NCBI GenBank assembly: GCA_949126835.1 | Contig: OX421500.1 | Location: 24,375,231 to 24,439,230, forward strand | DNA from: Anisus vortex | Taxonomy: Eukaryota > Mollusca > Gastropoda > Planorbidae | DNA length: 64,000 bases | Direction of reading: 5' to 3' | Shown here: piece after piece, positions 37,501-48,600 of the stretch | Layout of the letters: every line of letters begins with the position of its first letter | How positions within the stretch are numbered: position 1 is the first letter of the stretch | Notes under the pieces: generated by a model | Seen by the model: the letters and a program-made list of their open reading frames with translations, nothing else | What the model was told of the DNA's origin: nothing | Databases searched by the model: none | Made by a program: the position numbers and the translations under genes

Positions 37501-38194
37501 CATACAATTCCTCTTCAGTAAGACTTAATACAACATCAAGTGCCTTTCCTTTGATCAGAGCTGAGCGTAGAAGTATAGCTTTCTTGCCCTCGGGAAATTG
37601 ATAGTCTCTAGCGTTTCTCTCGAAAATCATGAAGAACTCTTCCACCGAATTATCTTCAAAAACTGGAATATGTTTCTTAAACTTATACAGTTCTGCATCT
37701 GCTTCAGAGCTTGCATTCGAATGATTTGACGTACGAGACCTTGCTAGCTCAATTCTTTCTTGGCTTGCTATTTTCTCTCTTGCTATTTCTCTTTCCATCT
37801 CAATTCTCTTGTCTTCTCTTTCCAATTCTAATCTCTTGTTTTCTCTTTCCAATTCTATCTCCATCTTCCTCATCTCAAGTTTAAATTTCAATTCTTCACT
37901 TAAGTCACCAGTTGTATGCTTCACTCTTTGTGTTATAGGAAAAAGTAATTCATCATCTGATTCATCATTAATGTTATCATTAGCAGTAGTTTCTTCAATA
38001 ATTAGTGTACCTTGTTTTCTTAAACACTCAGTTACCTCTTGAAGTAATTTAGTTTTTGATGGCCTAGTTTCTGTGATAGAAATGCCCAATGATTTAGCCA
38101 ATTCTTTTAATTGTATCATTGACATTTTATTAAGCTGTTCTGAGGTTAGATCAAATATTTCTGGATCCAATGTAAGATTATTTGTGGCTTCCAT
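34502..38194 (-). CDS. Gag-pol polyprotein of Gmr1-like gypsy element (1230 codons, RT/RNase H deleted)
   Basis: Domains in order: N-terminal SAP-like helix pair (about 15-60); charged coiled coil (100-152); capsid with a SCAN-like helical region (170-338); CCHC zinc knuckle C386, C389, H394, C399; aspartic protease with DTGA at 537-540; integrase zinc-binding H763, H770, C800, C803; integrase core D834, D893, E929 (D-58-D-35-E); integrase C-terminal region with GPYQVLDKISDVTYLV (1067-1082). After the integrase comes the start of a gypsy RT (QHPYRVNP, 1197-1204). The sequence then breaks off and the last ~20 residues are out of frame. In the next frame, 34557-34513 reads KDHIVADTLSRM and two stops, the usual end of gypsy RNase H. 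One internal deletion thus removed most of RT and RNase H. The start codon is the first ATG after the leader. Integrase before RT marks the Gmr1-like group; SCAN-like capsid agrees with that. Confidence 0.93.
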   Translation of the reverse strand: MEATNNLTLDPEIFDLTSEQLNKMSMIQLKELAKSLGISITETRPSKTKLLQEVTECLRKQGTLIIEETTANDNINDESDDELLFPITQRVKHTTGDLSEELKFKLEMRKMEIELERENKRLELEREDKRIEMEREIAREKIASQERIELARSRTSNHSNASSEADAELYKFKKHIPVFEDNSVEEFFMIFERNARDYQFPEGKKAILLRSALIKGKALDVVLSLTEEELYDYELIKNRVLLSYALTPEKYRKVFRESKKEQEQSHVDFLRQKKKYFERWIRSKGVNKDFDKLANLMLMEDFNNNIRGDVRIHLADKGVEQVETAAVMADEYVIIHSSNKFTTVDKSKFQNRDMKVEKKTMNPNESYQSKRHQQSNEGPTNSKPTCSHCKRIGHTKEKCWILNGNPNKKNVVLSYVAMPKQRTHVNVKKDVRTQTEIPSANADNLTKHTYLGNLKPEIVPEIETMVFNNSNANLSSKESISDRTTMSTKHTSYKNNLDTDLIDTEIPSNCLPFIEEGTVSSIINGVTSEKNIRILRDTGAEVSLLLENTVPTSQSTYTGQDLTIQGVSRKNVQVPLHQIQLKSAYFTGNVVVGVYKSLPFKGVSLILGNDIAGDVVHSISKKKQCLNKSESFIKPICIVTRGMAQQQKSVETMSKSKIEPEIDLQATFLADILSGPSVKTTESNLSPRQLLLLEQNRDSGIKHLKKKVITEQEAEIKGNGFFLKEGILMQKWRDVKCDNDNCREGSQIVVPAIYRNDILHMAHDTPYAGHLGVSKTYRRILPYFYWPGLHRDVTKYCKSCNTCQIVGKPNQTIPVAPLKPIPAFAEPFSHLLIDCVGPLPKTKTGHQYLFTIMCTATRYPEAIPLRTINADKISDALIAFCSRYGLPKTIQSDQGSNFTSKLFNQVLKKLGIQHATSTAYHPQSQGALERYHQTLKTMLRTYCFENTEDWDRGIPFALFATRETVQESLGFSPFELVFGHSVRGPLKLLQETLLNSDEETGLVAYVEQFSNRIYHAFNHVKDNLLQAQKRMKGYYDVKARSRCFHPGDKVLMLTQLSGQPLSAKYTGPYQVLDKISDVTYLVKTPDRRKTQRLCHINMLKPYVVREEQTDIRPVSAIKTVETPPPKFKKTIIESKLQNTEALKNLNDKLAHLDSGEQTSIKGLIYDHVNLFSDVPNKTTLVTHDVVLKDDNVKPVKQHPYRVNPIRLKNNLRIGKRSHRRGHPIAYVINV
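34513..34557 (-). pseudogene. RNase H C-terminal relic
   Basis: Read one base out of phase with the main ORF, this gives a short DHIVADTLSR motif followed by tandem stops, typical of the end of the RNase H domain in gypsy-type pol. Its position, right after the first residues of RT, locates the deletion junction at about 34560-34590. It also shows that RT/RNase H lay at the 3' end of this pol gene. Confidence 0.75.
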
Positions 38195-38598
38195 TTTATA
38201 TTATTAAAAGTTACTGTAAATCTTGTTAATAATATAATAAAAGTGTCCAACTTACTTTCTGTCCTTTGAATAATTCACTACACCACACAGTTCAGATTTG
38301 TCACAACAAGGTCATAAAAATAATACTTTTTTAGAGTTACTTTGTTTGACAAGATAATACACAGGATAATTTTCCAGGCTGAATAGTTAAGTTTTCCGAT
38401 TCTCAAAAGCAATGTTCAATTCAATCACAATCTTTAGTATATTGTATATTGTTCATATTTTCCAACACAATCCATCCAAGTTACGAGTATGTATTACGGC
38501 AGTTGTAAATAGTTTGTGTAAATAGTATAACGATTCTTGAAGTTGAAGTAAATCCTCTAAACGTTTGTTAGTAAATCACTGACGAGCGAAACCCATTT
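38195..38598 (-). promoter_or_regulatory. 5' leader with candidate primer-binding site
   Basis: A 404-bp leader lies between the 5' LTR and the gag start. Three bases after the LTR, on the coding strand, comes tgggtttcgctcgtcag (about 38595-38579). It begins with TGG, as a tRNA 3'-CCA complement must. I cannot say which tRNA it matches. Confidence 0.5.
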
Positions 38599-39628
38599 TA
38601 TTACAAGGCAATTTATTCACCATAATAAATTATGGATGAGACCTTCTATTTATCACACAAGTATAATTATAATTTATAATGTTATTACGGCTAGAGCCCC
38701 CATTCAATTTATGAAAATGATAGTTATAGTATTGTTATTGTTAGTGTGAGTATCCTTGTATTAGTGAAGATCTTATTATATCATTCTGAAGTTTATTTGT
38801 AGTTGTCTAGAGTATTCCTGGTTCTTATAATCCCCTGGCAATTCACATAGCGTAGTTTTAGAGTTTACAGTTGATTTACTTCATGTATAATTATTTATGT
38901 GGCTCATATTATACAGCAAGAACCTTGATGTTAAGTGGTAGTGTAGATTATTAATATAGTTGAATAAACATTACACATACACACATGTATATAACTTTGA
39001 AATATTGACGTTAACCAAGTTGTGTAGAAAGCAACGATAAATTTGGTTTAATTTACAACATCAATCCAGTAGGAATCCAAATAATATTATATACACAATC
39101 AAGAAATACACATATTCCAATTAGTAATGAATATCCTCAATGAACATATAGCATTGTAGTTAATAGTAGAATAATAAATTTTCCATAATACAACTCAAAT
39201 AGAAACGATTCTCAGAGACTTAATATTAGATGTTATCCGAACGGCTGTACGCCAAGAACTGACTAAAAGTGTCGAATCGCGTAGAAATATATTACGGGTC
39301 AATCGTTGGAAAAACCAGACAGTCTAGTGACACGAATATTTTAATCAAGCCTGCATGTTGACTGCGTGATCAGATACTTTTTATTAAGAACAAGCAATAA
39401 TGCTCTAACAAAATAAGGAGAGACCGATCGACCTTGACATGCTGTACTCGCGTGAACAGTTCATGTTTTTATCGAGGTTAATAAAAAACAATAATGCTCA
39501 AATTAGGTTAGGAAAAACCCGGGGGAAACTTTGAGCTGAGAAATATTTATATCGTTTAAACGCAATTCGCTTAAATGATTTAGTTGGTTTATTAACATTA
39601 CAATGTAGGGAATTTACGTTTCGTAACA
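38599..39628 (-). repeat. 5' LTR
   Basis: The partner of 32565-33594. On the coding strand it starts at 39628 with tgttacg, would supply the promoter (U3) and ends at 38599. Its outer edge abuts the 60-bp array at ctgcccatc. Confidence 0.95.
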
Positions 39629-42600
39629 CTGCCCATCTCTTCCTACGTCCCGATTCGTCGGGTATCAACTTCCACTCTTTGTCTCTAACTGGCCATCTCT
39701 TCCTACGTCCCAATTCGTCGGGTATCAACTTCCACTCTTTGTCTCTAACTGGCCATCTCTTCCTACGTCCCAATTCGTCGGTTATCAACTTCCACTCTTT
39801 GTCTCTAACTGCCCATCTCTTCCTACGTGCCAATTCGTCGGGTATCAACTTCCACTCTTTGTCTCTAACTGCCCATCTCTTCCTACGTCCCAATTCGTCG
39901 GGTATCAACTTCCACTCTTTGTCTCTAACTGCCCATCTCTTCCTACGTCCCAATTCGTCGGGTATCAACTTCCACCCACTCTTTGTCTCTAACTGGCCAT
40001 CTCTTCCTACGTCCCAATTCGTCGGGTATCAACTTCCACTCTTTGTCTCTAACTGCCCATCTCTTCCTACGTCCCAATTCGTCGGGTATAAATTTCCACT
40101 CTTTGTCTCTAACTGCCCATCTCTTCCTACGTCCCAATTCGTCGGGTATCAACTTCCACTCTTTGTCTCTAACTGGCCATCTCTTCCTACGTCCCAATTC
40201 GTCGGGTATCAACTTCCACTCTTTGTCTCTAACTGCCCATCTCTTCCTACGTCCCAATTCGTCGGGTATCAACTACCACTCTTTGTCTCTAACTGGCCAT
40301 CTCTTCCTACGTCCCGATTCGTCGGGTATCAACTTCCACTCTTTGTCTCTAACTGGCCATCTCTTCCTACGTCCCAATTCGTCGGGTATCAACTTCCACT
40401 CTTTGTCTCTAACTGGCCATCTCTTCCTACGTCCCAATTCGTCGGGTATCAACTTCCACTCTTTGTCTCTAACTGCCCATCTCTTCCTACGTCCCAATTC
40501 GTCGGGTATCAACTTCCACTCTTTGTCTCTAACTGACCATCTCTTCCTACGTCCCAATTCGTCGGGTATCAACTTCCACTCTTTGTCTCTAACTGCACAT
40601 CTCTTCCTACGTCCCAATTCGTCGGGTATCAACTTCCACTCTTTGTCTCTAACTGCCCATCTCTTCCTACGTCCCAATTCGTCGGGTATCAACTTCCACT
40701 CTTTGTCTCTAACTGCCCATCTCTTCCTACGTCCCAATTCGTCGGGTATCAACTTCCACTCTTTGTCTCTAACTGCCCATCTCTTCCTACGTCCCAATTC
40801 GTCGGGTATCAACTTCCACTCTTTGTCTCTAACTGGCCATCTTTTCCTACGTCCCAATTCGTCGGGTATCAACTTCCACTCTTTGTCTCTAACTGGCCAT
40901 CTCTTCCTACGTCCCAATTCGTCGGGTATCAACTTCCACTCTTTGTCTCTAACTGGCCATCTCTTCCTACGTCCCAATTCGTCGGGTATCAACTTCCACT
41001 CTTTGTCTCTAACTGGCCATCTCTTCCTACGTCCCAATTCGTCGGGTATCAACTTCCACTCTTTGTCTCTAACTGGCCATCTCTTCCTACGTCCCAATTC
41101 GTCGGGTATCAACTTCCACTCTTTGTCTCTAACTGGCCATCTCTTCCTACGTCCCAATTCGTCGGATATCAACTTCCACTCTTTGTCTCTAACTGGCCAT
41201 CTCTTCCTACGTCCCAATTCGTCGGGTATCAACTTCCACTCTTTGTCTCTAACTGGCCATCTCTTCCTACGTCCCAATTCGTCGGGTATCAACTTCCACT
41301 CTTTGTCTCTAACTGGCCATCTCTTCCTACGTCCCAATTCGTCGGGTATCAACTTCCACTTTTTGTCTCTAACTGGCCATCTCTTCCTACGTCCCAATTC
41401 GTCGGGTATCAACTTCCACTCTTTGTCTCTAACTGGCCATCTCTTCCTACGTCCCAATTCGTCGGATATCAACTTCCACTCTTTGTCTCTAACTGGCCAT
41501 CTCTTCCTACGTCCCAATTCGTCGGGTATCAACTTCCACTCTTTGTCTCTAACTGGCCATCTCTTCCTACGTCCCAATTCGTCGGGTATCAGCTTCCACT
41601 CTTTGTCTCTAACTGGCCATCTCTTCCTACGTCCCAATTCGTCGGGTATCAACTTCCACTCTTTGTCTCTAACTGGCCATCTTTTCCTACGTCTCAATTC
41701 GTCTGATATCAACTAACACTCTTTGTCTCTAACTGGCCATCTCTTCCTACGTCCCAATTCGTCGGGTATCAACTTCCACTCTTTGTCTCTAACTGGCCAT
41801 CTCTTCCTACGTCCCAATTCGTCGGGTATCAACTTCCACTCTTTGTCTCTAACTGGCCATCTCTTCCTACGTCCCAATTCGTCGGGTATCAACTTCCACT
41901 CTTTGTCTCTAACTGGCCATCTCTTCCTACGTCCCAATTCGTCGGGTATCAACTTCCACTCTTTGTCTCTAACTGCCCATCTCTTCCTACGTCCCAATTC
42001 GTCGGGTATCAACTTCCACTCTTTGTCTCTAACTGCCCATCTCTTCCTACGTCCCAATTCGTCGGGTATCAACTTCCACTCTTTGTCTCTAACTGGCCAT
42101 CTCTTCCTACGTCCCAATTCGTCGGGTATCAACTTCCACTCTTTGACTCTAACTGGCCATCTCTTCCTACGTCCCAATTCGTCGGGTATCAACTTCCACT
42201 CTTTGTCTCTAACTGGCCATCTCTTCCTACGTCCCAATTCGTCGGGTATTAACTTCCACTCTTTGTCTCTAACTGGCCATCTCTTCCTACGTCCCAATTC
42301 GTCGGGTATCAACTTCCACTCTTTGTCTCTAACTGGCCATCTCTTCCTACGTCCCAATTCGTCGGGTATCAACTTCCACTCTTTGTCTCTAACTGCCCAT
42401 CTCTTCCTACGTCTTAATTCGTCGGGTATCAACAACCACTCTTTGTCTCTAACTGGCCATCTCTTCCTACGTCCCAATTCGTCGGGTATCAACTTCCACT
42501 CTTTGTCTCTAACTGGCCATCTCTTCCTACGTCCCAATTCGTCGGGTATCAACTTCCACTCTTTGTCTCTAACTGGCCATCTCTTCCTACGTCCCAATTC

Positions 42601-45600
42601 GTCGGGTATCAACTTCCACTCTTTGTCTCTAACTGGCCATCTCTTCCTACGTCCCAATTCGTCGGGTATCAACTTCCACTCTTTGTCTCTAACTGGCCAT
42701 CTCTTCCTACGTCCCAATTCGTCGGGTATCAACTTCCACTCTTTGTCTCTAACTGCCCATCTCTTCCTACATCCCAATTCGTCGGGTATCAACTTCCACT
42801 CTTTGTCTCTAACTGCCCATCTCTTCCTACGTCCCAATTCGTCGGGTATCAACTTCCACTCTTTGTCTCTAACTGGCCATCTCTTCCTACGTCCCAATTC
42901 GTCGGGTATCAATTTCAACTCTTTGTCTCTAACTGGCCATCTCTTCCTACGTCCCAATTCGTCGGGTATCAACTTCCACTCTTTGTCTCTAACTGGCCAT
43001 CTCTTCCTACGTCCCAATTCGTCGGGTATCAACTTCCACTCTTTGTCTCTAACTGCCCATCTCTTCCTACGTCCCAATTCGTCGGGTATCAACTTCCACT
43101 CTTTGTCTCTAACTGGCCATCTCTTCCTACGTCCCAATTCGTCGGGTATCAACTTCCACTCTTTGTCTCTAACTGGCCATCTCTTCCTACGTCCCAATTC
43201 GTCGGGTATCAACTTCCACTCTTTGTCTCTAACTGGCCATCTCTTCCTACGTCCCAATTCGTCGGATATCAACTTCCACTCTTTGTCTCTAACTGGCCAT
43301 CTCTTCCTACGTCCCAATTCGTCGGGTATCAACTTCCACTCTTTGTCTCTAACTGGCCATCTCTTCCTACGTCCCAATTCATCGGGTATCAACTTCCACT
43401 CTTTGTCTCTAACTGGCCATCTCTTCCTACGTCCCAATTCGTCGGGTATCAACTTCCACTCTTTGTCTCTAACTGGCCATCTCTTCCTACGTCCCAATTC
43501 GTCGGGTATCAACTTCCACTCTTTGTCTCTAGCTGGCCATCTCTTCCTACGTCCCAATTCGGCGGATATCAACTTCCACTCTTTGTCTCTAACTGGCCAT
43601 CTCTTCCTACGTCCCAATTCGTCGGGTATCAACTTCCACTCTTTGTCTCTAACTGGCCATCTCTTCCTACGTCCCAATTCGTCGGGTATCAGCTTCCACT
43701 CTTTGTCTCTAACTGGCCATCTCTTCCTACGTCCCAATTCGTCGGGTATCAACTTCCACTCTTTGTCTCTAACTGGCCATCTCTTCCTACGTCCCAATTC
43801 GTCGGATATCAACTTCCACTCTTTGTCTCTAACTGGCCATCTCTTCCTACGTCCCAATTCGTCGGGTATCAACTTCCACTCTTTGTCTCTAGCTGCCCAT
43901 CTCTTCCTACGTCCCAATTCGTCGGGTATCAACTTCTACTCTTTGTCTCTAACTGGCCTCTCTTCCTACGTCCCAATTCGTCGGGTATCAACTTCCACTC
44001 TTTGTCTCTAACTGGCCATCTCTTCCTACGTCCCAATTCGTCGGGTATCAACTTCCACTCTTTGTCTCTAACTGGCCATCTCTTCCTACGTCCCAATTCG
44101 TCGGATATCAACTTCCACTCTTTGTCTCTAACTGGCCATCTCTTCCTACGTCCCAATTCGTCGGGTATCAACTTCCACTCTTTGTCTCTAACTGGCCTCT
44201 CTTCCTACGTCCCAATTCGTCGGGTATCAACTTCCACTCTTTGTCTCTAACTGGCCATCTCTTCCTACGTCCCAATTCGTCGGGTATCAACTTCCACTCT
44301 TTGTCTCTAACTGGCCATCTCTTCCTACGTCCCAATTCGTCGGATATCAACTTCCACTCTTTGTCTCTAACTGGCCATCTCTTCCTACGTCCCAATTCGT
44401 CGGGTATCAACTTCGACTCTTTGTCTCTAACTGGCCATCTCTTCCTACGTCCCAATTCGTCGGATATCAACTTCCACTCTTTGTCTCTAACTGGCCATCT
44501 CTTCCTACGTCCCAATTCGTCGGGTATCAACTTCCACTCTTTGTCTCTAACTGGCCATCTCTTCCTACGTCCCAATTCGTCGGGTATCAGCTTCCACTCT
44601 TTGTCTCTAACTGGTCATCTCTTCCTACGTCCCAATTCGTCGGGTATCAACTTCCACTCTTTGTCTCTAACTGGCCATCTCTTCCTACGTCCCAATTCGT
44701 CGGATATCAACTTCCACTCTTTGTCTCTAACTGGCCATCTCTTCCTACGTCCCAATTCGTCGGGTATCAACTTCCACTCTTTGTCTCTAACTGGCCATCT
44801 CTTCCTACGTCCCAATTCGTCGGGTATCAACTTCCACTCTTTGTCTCTAACTGGCCATCTCTTCCTACGTCCCAATTCGTCGGGTATCAACTTCCACTCT
44901 TTGTCTCTAGCTGCCCATCTCTTCCTACGTCCCAATTCGTCGGGTATCAACTTCCACTCTTTGTCTCTAACTGCCCATCTCTTCCTACGTCCCAATTCGT
45001 CGGGTATCAACTTCCACTCTTTGTCTCTAACTGCCCATCTCTTCCTACGTCCCAATTCGTCGGGTATCAACTTCCACTCTTTGTCTCTAACTACCCATCT
45101 CTTCCTACGTCCCAATTCGTCGGGTATCAACTTCCACTCTTTGTCTCTAACTACCCATCTCTTCCTACGTCCCAATTCGTCGGGTATCAACTTCCACTCT
45201 TTGTCTCTAACTGCCCATCTCTTCCTACGTCCCAATTCGTCGGGTATCAACTTCCACTCTTTGTCTCTAACTGCCCATCTCTTCCTACGTCCCAATTCGT
45301 CGGGTATCAACTTCCACTCTTTGTTTCTAACTGGCCATCTCTTCCTACGTCCCAATTCGTCGGGTATCAATTTCCACTCTTTGTCTCTAACTGGCCATCT
45401 CTTCCTACGTCCCAATTCGTCGGGTATCAACTTCCACTCTTTGTCTCTAACTGGCCATCTCTTCCTACGTCCCAATTCGTCGGGTATCAACTTCCACTCT
45501 TTGTCTCTAGCTGCCCATCTCTTCCTACGTCCCAATTCGTCGGGTATCAACTTCCACTCTTTGTCTCTAACTGGCCTCTCTTCCTACGTCCCAATTCGTC

Positions 45601-48600
45601 GGGTATCAACTTCCACTCTTTGTCTCTAACTGGCCATCTCTTCCTACGTCCCAATTCGTCGGGTATCAACTTCCTACTCTTTGTCTCTAACTGGCCATCT
45701 CTTCCTACGTCCCAATTCGTCGGGTATCAACTTCCACTCTTTGTCTCTAACTGGCCATCTCTTCCTACGTCCCAATTCGTCGGGTATCAACTTCCACTCT
45801 TTGTCTCTAACTACCCATCTCTTCCTACGTCCCAATTCGTCGGGTATCAACTTCCACTCTTTGTCTCTAACTGCCCATCTCTTCCTACGTCCCAATTCGT
45901 CGGGTATCAACTTCCTCTCTTTGTCTCTAACTACCCATCTCTTCCTACGTCCCAATTCGTCGGGTATCAACTTCCACTCTTTGTCTCTAACTGCCCATCT
46001 CTTCCTACGTCCCAATTCGTCGGGTATCAACTTCCACTCTTTGTCTCTAACTGCCCATCTCTTCCTACGTCCCAATTCGTCGGGTATCAACTTCCACTCT
46101 TTGTCTCTAACTACCCATCTCTTCCTACGTCCCAATTCGTCGGGTATCAACTTCCACTCTTTGTCTCTAACTACCCATCTCTTCCTACGTCCCAATTCGT
46201 CGGGTATCAACTTCCACTCTTTGTCTCTAACTGCCCATCTCTTCCTACGTCCCAATTCGTCGGGTATCAACTTCCACTCTTTGTCTCTAACTGCCCATCT
46301 CTTCCTACGTCCCAATTCGTCGGGTATCAACTTCCACTCTTTGTCTCTAACTGGCCATCTCTTCCTACGTCCCAATTCGTCGGGTATCAATTTCCACTCT
46401 TTGTCTCTAACTGGCCATCTCTTCCTACGTCCCAATTCGTCGGGTATCAACTTCCACTCTTTGTCTCTAACTGGCCATCTCTTCCTACGTCCCAATTCGT
46501 CGGGTATAAACTTCCACTCTTTGTCTCTAACTGGCCATCTCTTCCTACGTCCCAATTCGTCGGGTATCAACTTCCACTCTTTGTCTCTAACTGGCCATCT
46601 CTTCCTACGTCCCAATTCGTCGGGTATCAACTTCCACTCTTTGTCTCTAACTGGCCATCTCTTCCTACGTCCCAATTCGTCGGGTATCAACTTCCACTCT
46701 TTGTCTCTAACTGGCCATCTCTTCCTACGTCCCAATTCGTCGGATATCAACTTCCACTCTTTGTCTCTAACTGGCCATCTCTTCCTACGTCCCAATTCGT
46801 CGGGTATCAACTTCCACTCTTTGTCTCTAACTGGCCATCTCTTCCTACGTCCCAATTCGTCGGGTATCAACTTCCACTCTTTGTCTCTAACTGGCCATCT
46901 CTTCCTACGTCCCAATTCGTCGGGTATCAACTTCCACTCTTTGTCTCTAACTGGCCATCTCTTCCTACGTCCCAATTCGTCGGGTATCAACTTCCACTCT
47001 TTGTCTCTAACTGGCCATCTCTTCCTTCGTCCCAATTCGTCGGGTATCAACTTCCACTGATTGTCTCTAACTGGCCATCTCTTCCTACGTCCCAATTCGT
47101 CGGGTATCAACTTCCACTCTTTGTCTCTAACTGGCCATCTCTTCCTACGTCCCAATTCGTCGGGTATCAACTTCCACTCTTTGTCTCTAGCTGCCCATCT
47201 CTTCCTACGTCCCAATTGGTCGGGTATCAACTTCCACTCATTGTCTCTAACTGGCCTCTCTTCCTACGTCCCAATTCGTCGGGTATCAACTTCCACTCTT
47301 TGTCTCTAACTGGCCATCTCTTCCTACGTCCCAATTCGTCGGGTATCAACTTCCACTCTTTGTCTCTAACTGGCCATCTCTTCCTACGTCCCAATTCGTC
47401 GGATATCAACTTCCACTCTTTGTCTCTAACTGGCCATCTCTTCCTACGTCCCAATTAGTCGGGTATCAACTTGCACTCTTTGTCTCTAACTGCCCATCTC
47501 TTCCTACGTCCCAATTCGTCGGGTATCAACTTCCACTCTTTGTCTCTAACTGGCCATCTCTTCCTACGTCCCAATTCGTCGGGTATCAACTTCCACTCTT
47601 TGTCTCTAACTGGCCATCTCTTCCTACGTCCCAATTCGTCGGATATCAACTTCCACTCTTTGTCTCTAACTGGCCATCTCTTCCTACGTCCCAATTCGTC
47701 GGGTATCAACTTCCACTCTTTGTCTCTAACTGGCCATCTCTTCCTACGTCCCAATTCGTCGGGTATCAACTTCCACTCTTTGTCTCTAACTGGCCATCTC
47801 TTCCTACGTCCCAATTCGTCGGGTATCAACTTCCACTCTTTGTCTCTAACTGGCCATCTCTTCCTACGTCCCAATTCGTCGGGTATCAACTTCCACTCTT
47901 TGTCTCTAACTGGCCATCTCTTCCTACGTCCCAATTCGTCGGATATCAACTTCCATTCTTTGTCTCTAACTGGCCATCTCTTCCTACGTCCCAATTCGTC
48001 GGGTATCAACTTCCACTCTTTGTCTCTAACTGGCCATCTCTTCCTACGTCCCAATTCGTCGGGTATTAGCTTCCACTCTTTGTCTCTAACTGGCCATCTC
48101 TTCCTACGTCCCAATTCGTCGGGTATCAACTTCCACTCTTTGTCTCTAACTGGCCATCTCTTCCTACGTCCCAATTCGTCGGATATCAACTTCCACTCTT
48201 TGTCTCTAACTGGCCATCTCTTCCTACGTCCCAATTCGTCGGGTATCAACTTCCACTCTTTGTCTCTAACTGGCCATCTCTTCCTACGTCCCAATTCGTC
48301 GGGTATCAACTTCCACTCTTTGTCTCTAGCTGCCCATCTCTTCCTACGTCCCAATTGGTCGGGTATCAACTTCCACTCTTTGTCTCTAACTGGCCTCTCT
48401 TCCTACGTCCCAATTCGTCGGGTATCAACTTCCACTCTTTGTCTCTAACTGGCCATCTCTTCCTACGTCCCAATTCGTCGGGTATCAACTTCCACTCTTT
48501 GTCTCTAACTGGCCATCTCTTCCTACGTCCCAATTCGTCGGATATCAACTTCCACTCTTTGTCTCTAACTGGCCATCTCTTCCTACGTCCCAATTAGTCG

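Larger units (their letters stand above)
32565..39628 (-). mobile_element. Gmr1-like Ty3/gypsy LTR retrotransposon, RT-deleted
   Basis: A 7064-bp element with direct LTRs at 32565-33594 and 38599-39628 (1030 bp each; I find one mismatch). It is flanked by ctgc on both sides (32561-32564 and 39629-39632), the phase expected if a 4-bp target in the 60-bp array was duplicated. On the coding strand the LTR begins tgttacg and ends gtaata. It carries one minus-strand gag-pol ORF with integrase before the RT start. The internal part lacks almost all of RT and RNase H, so it is non-autonomous. LTR identity indicates a recent insertion, younger than the array expansion. Confidence 0.93.
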
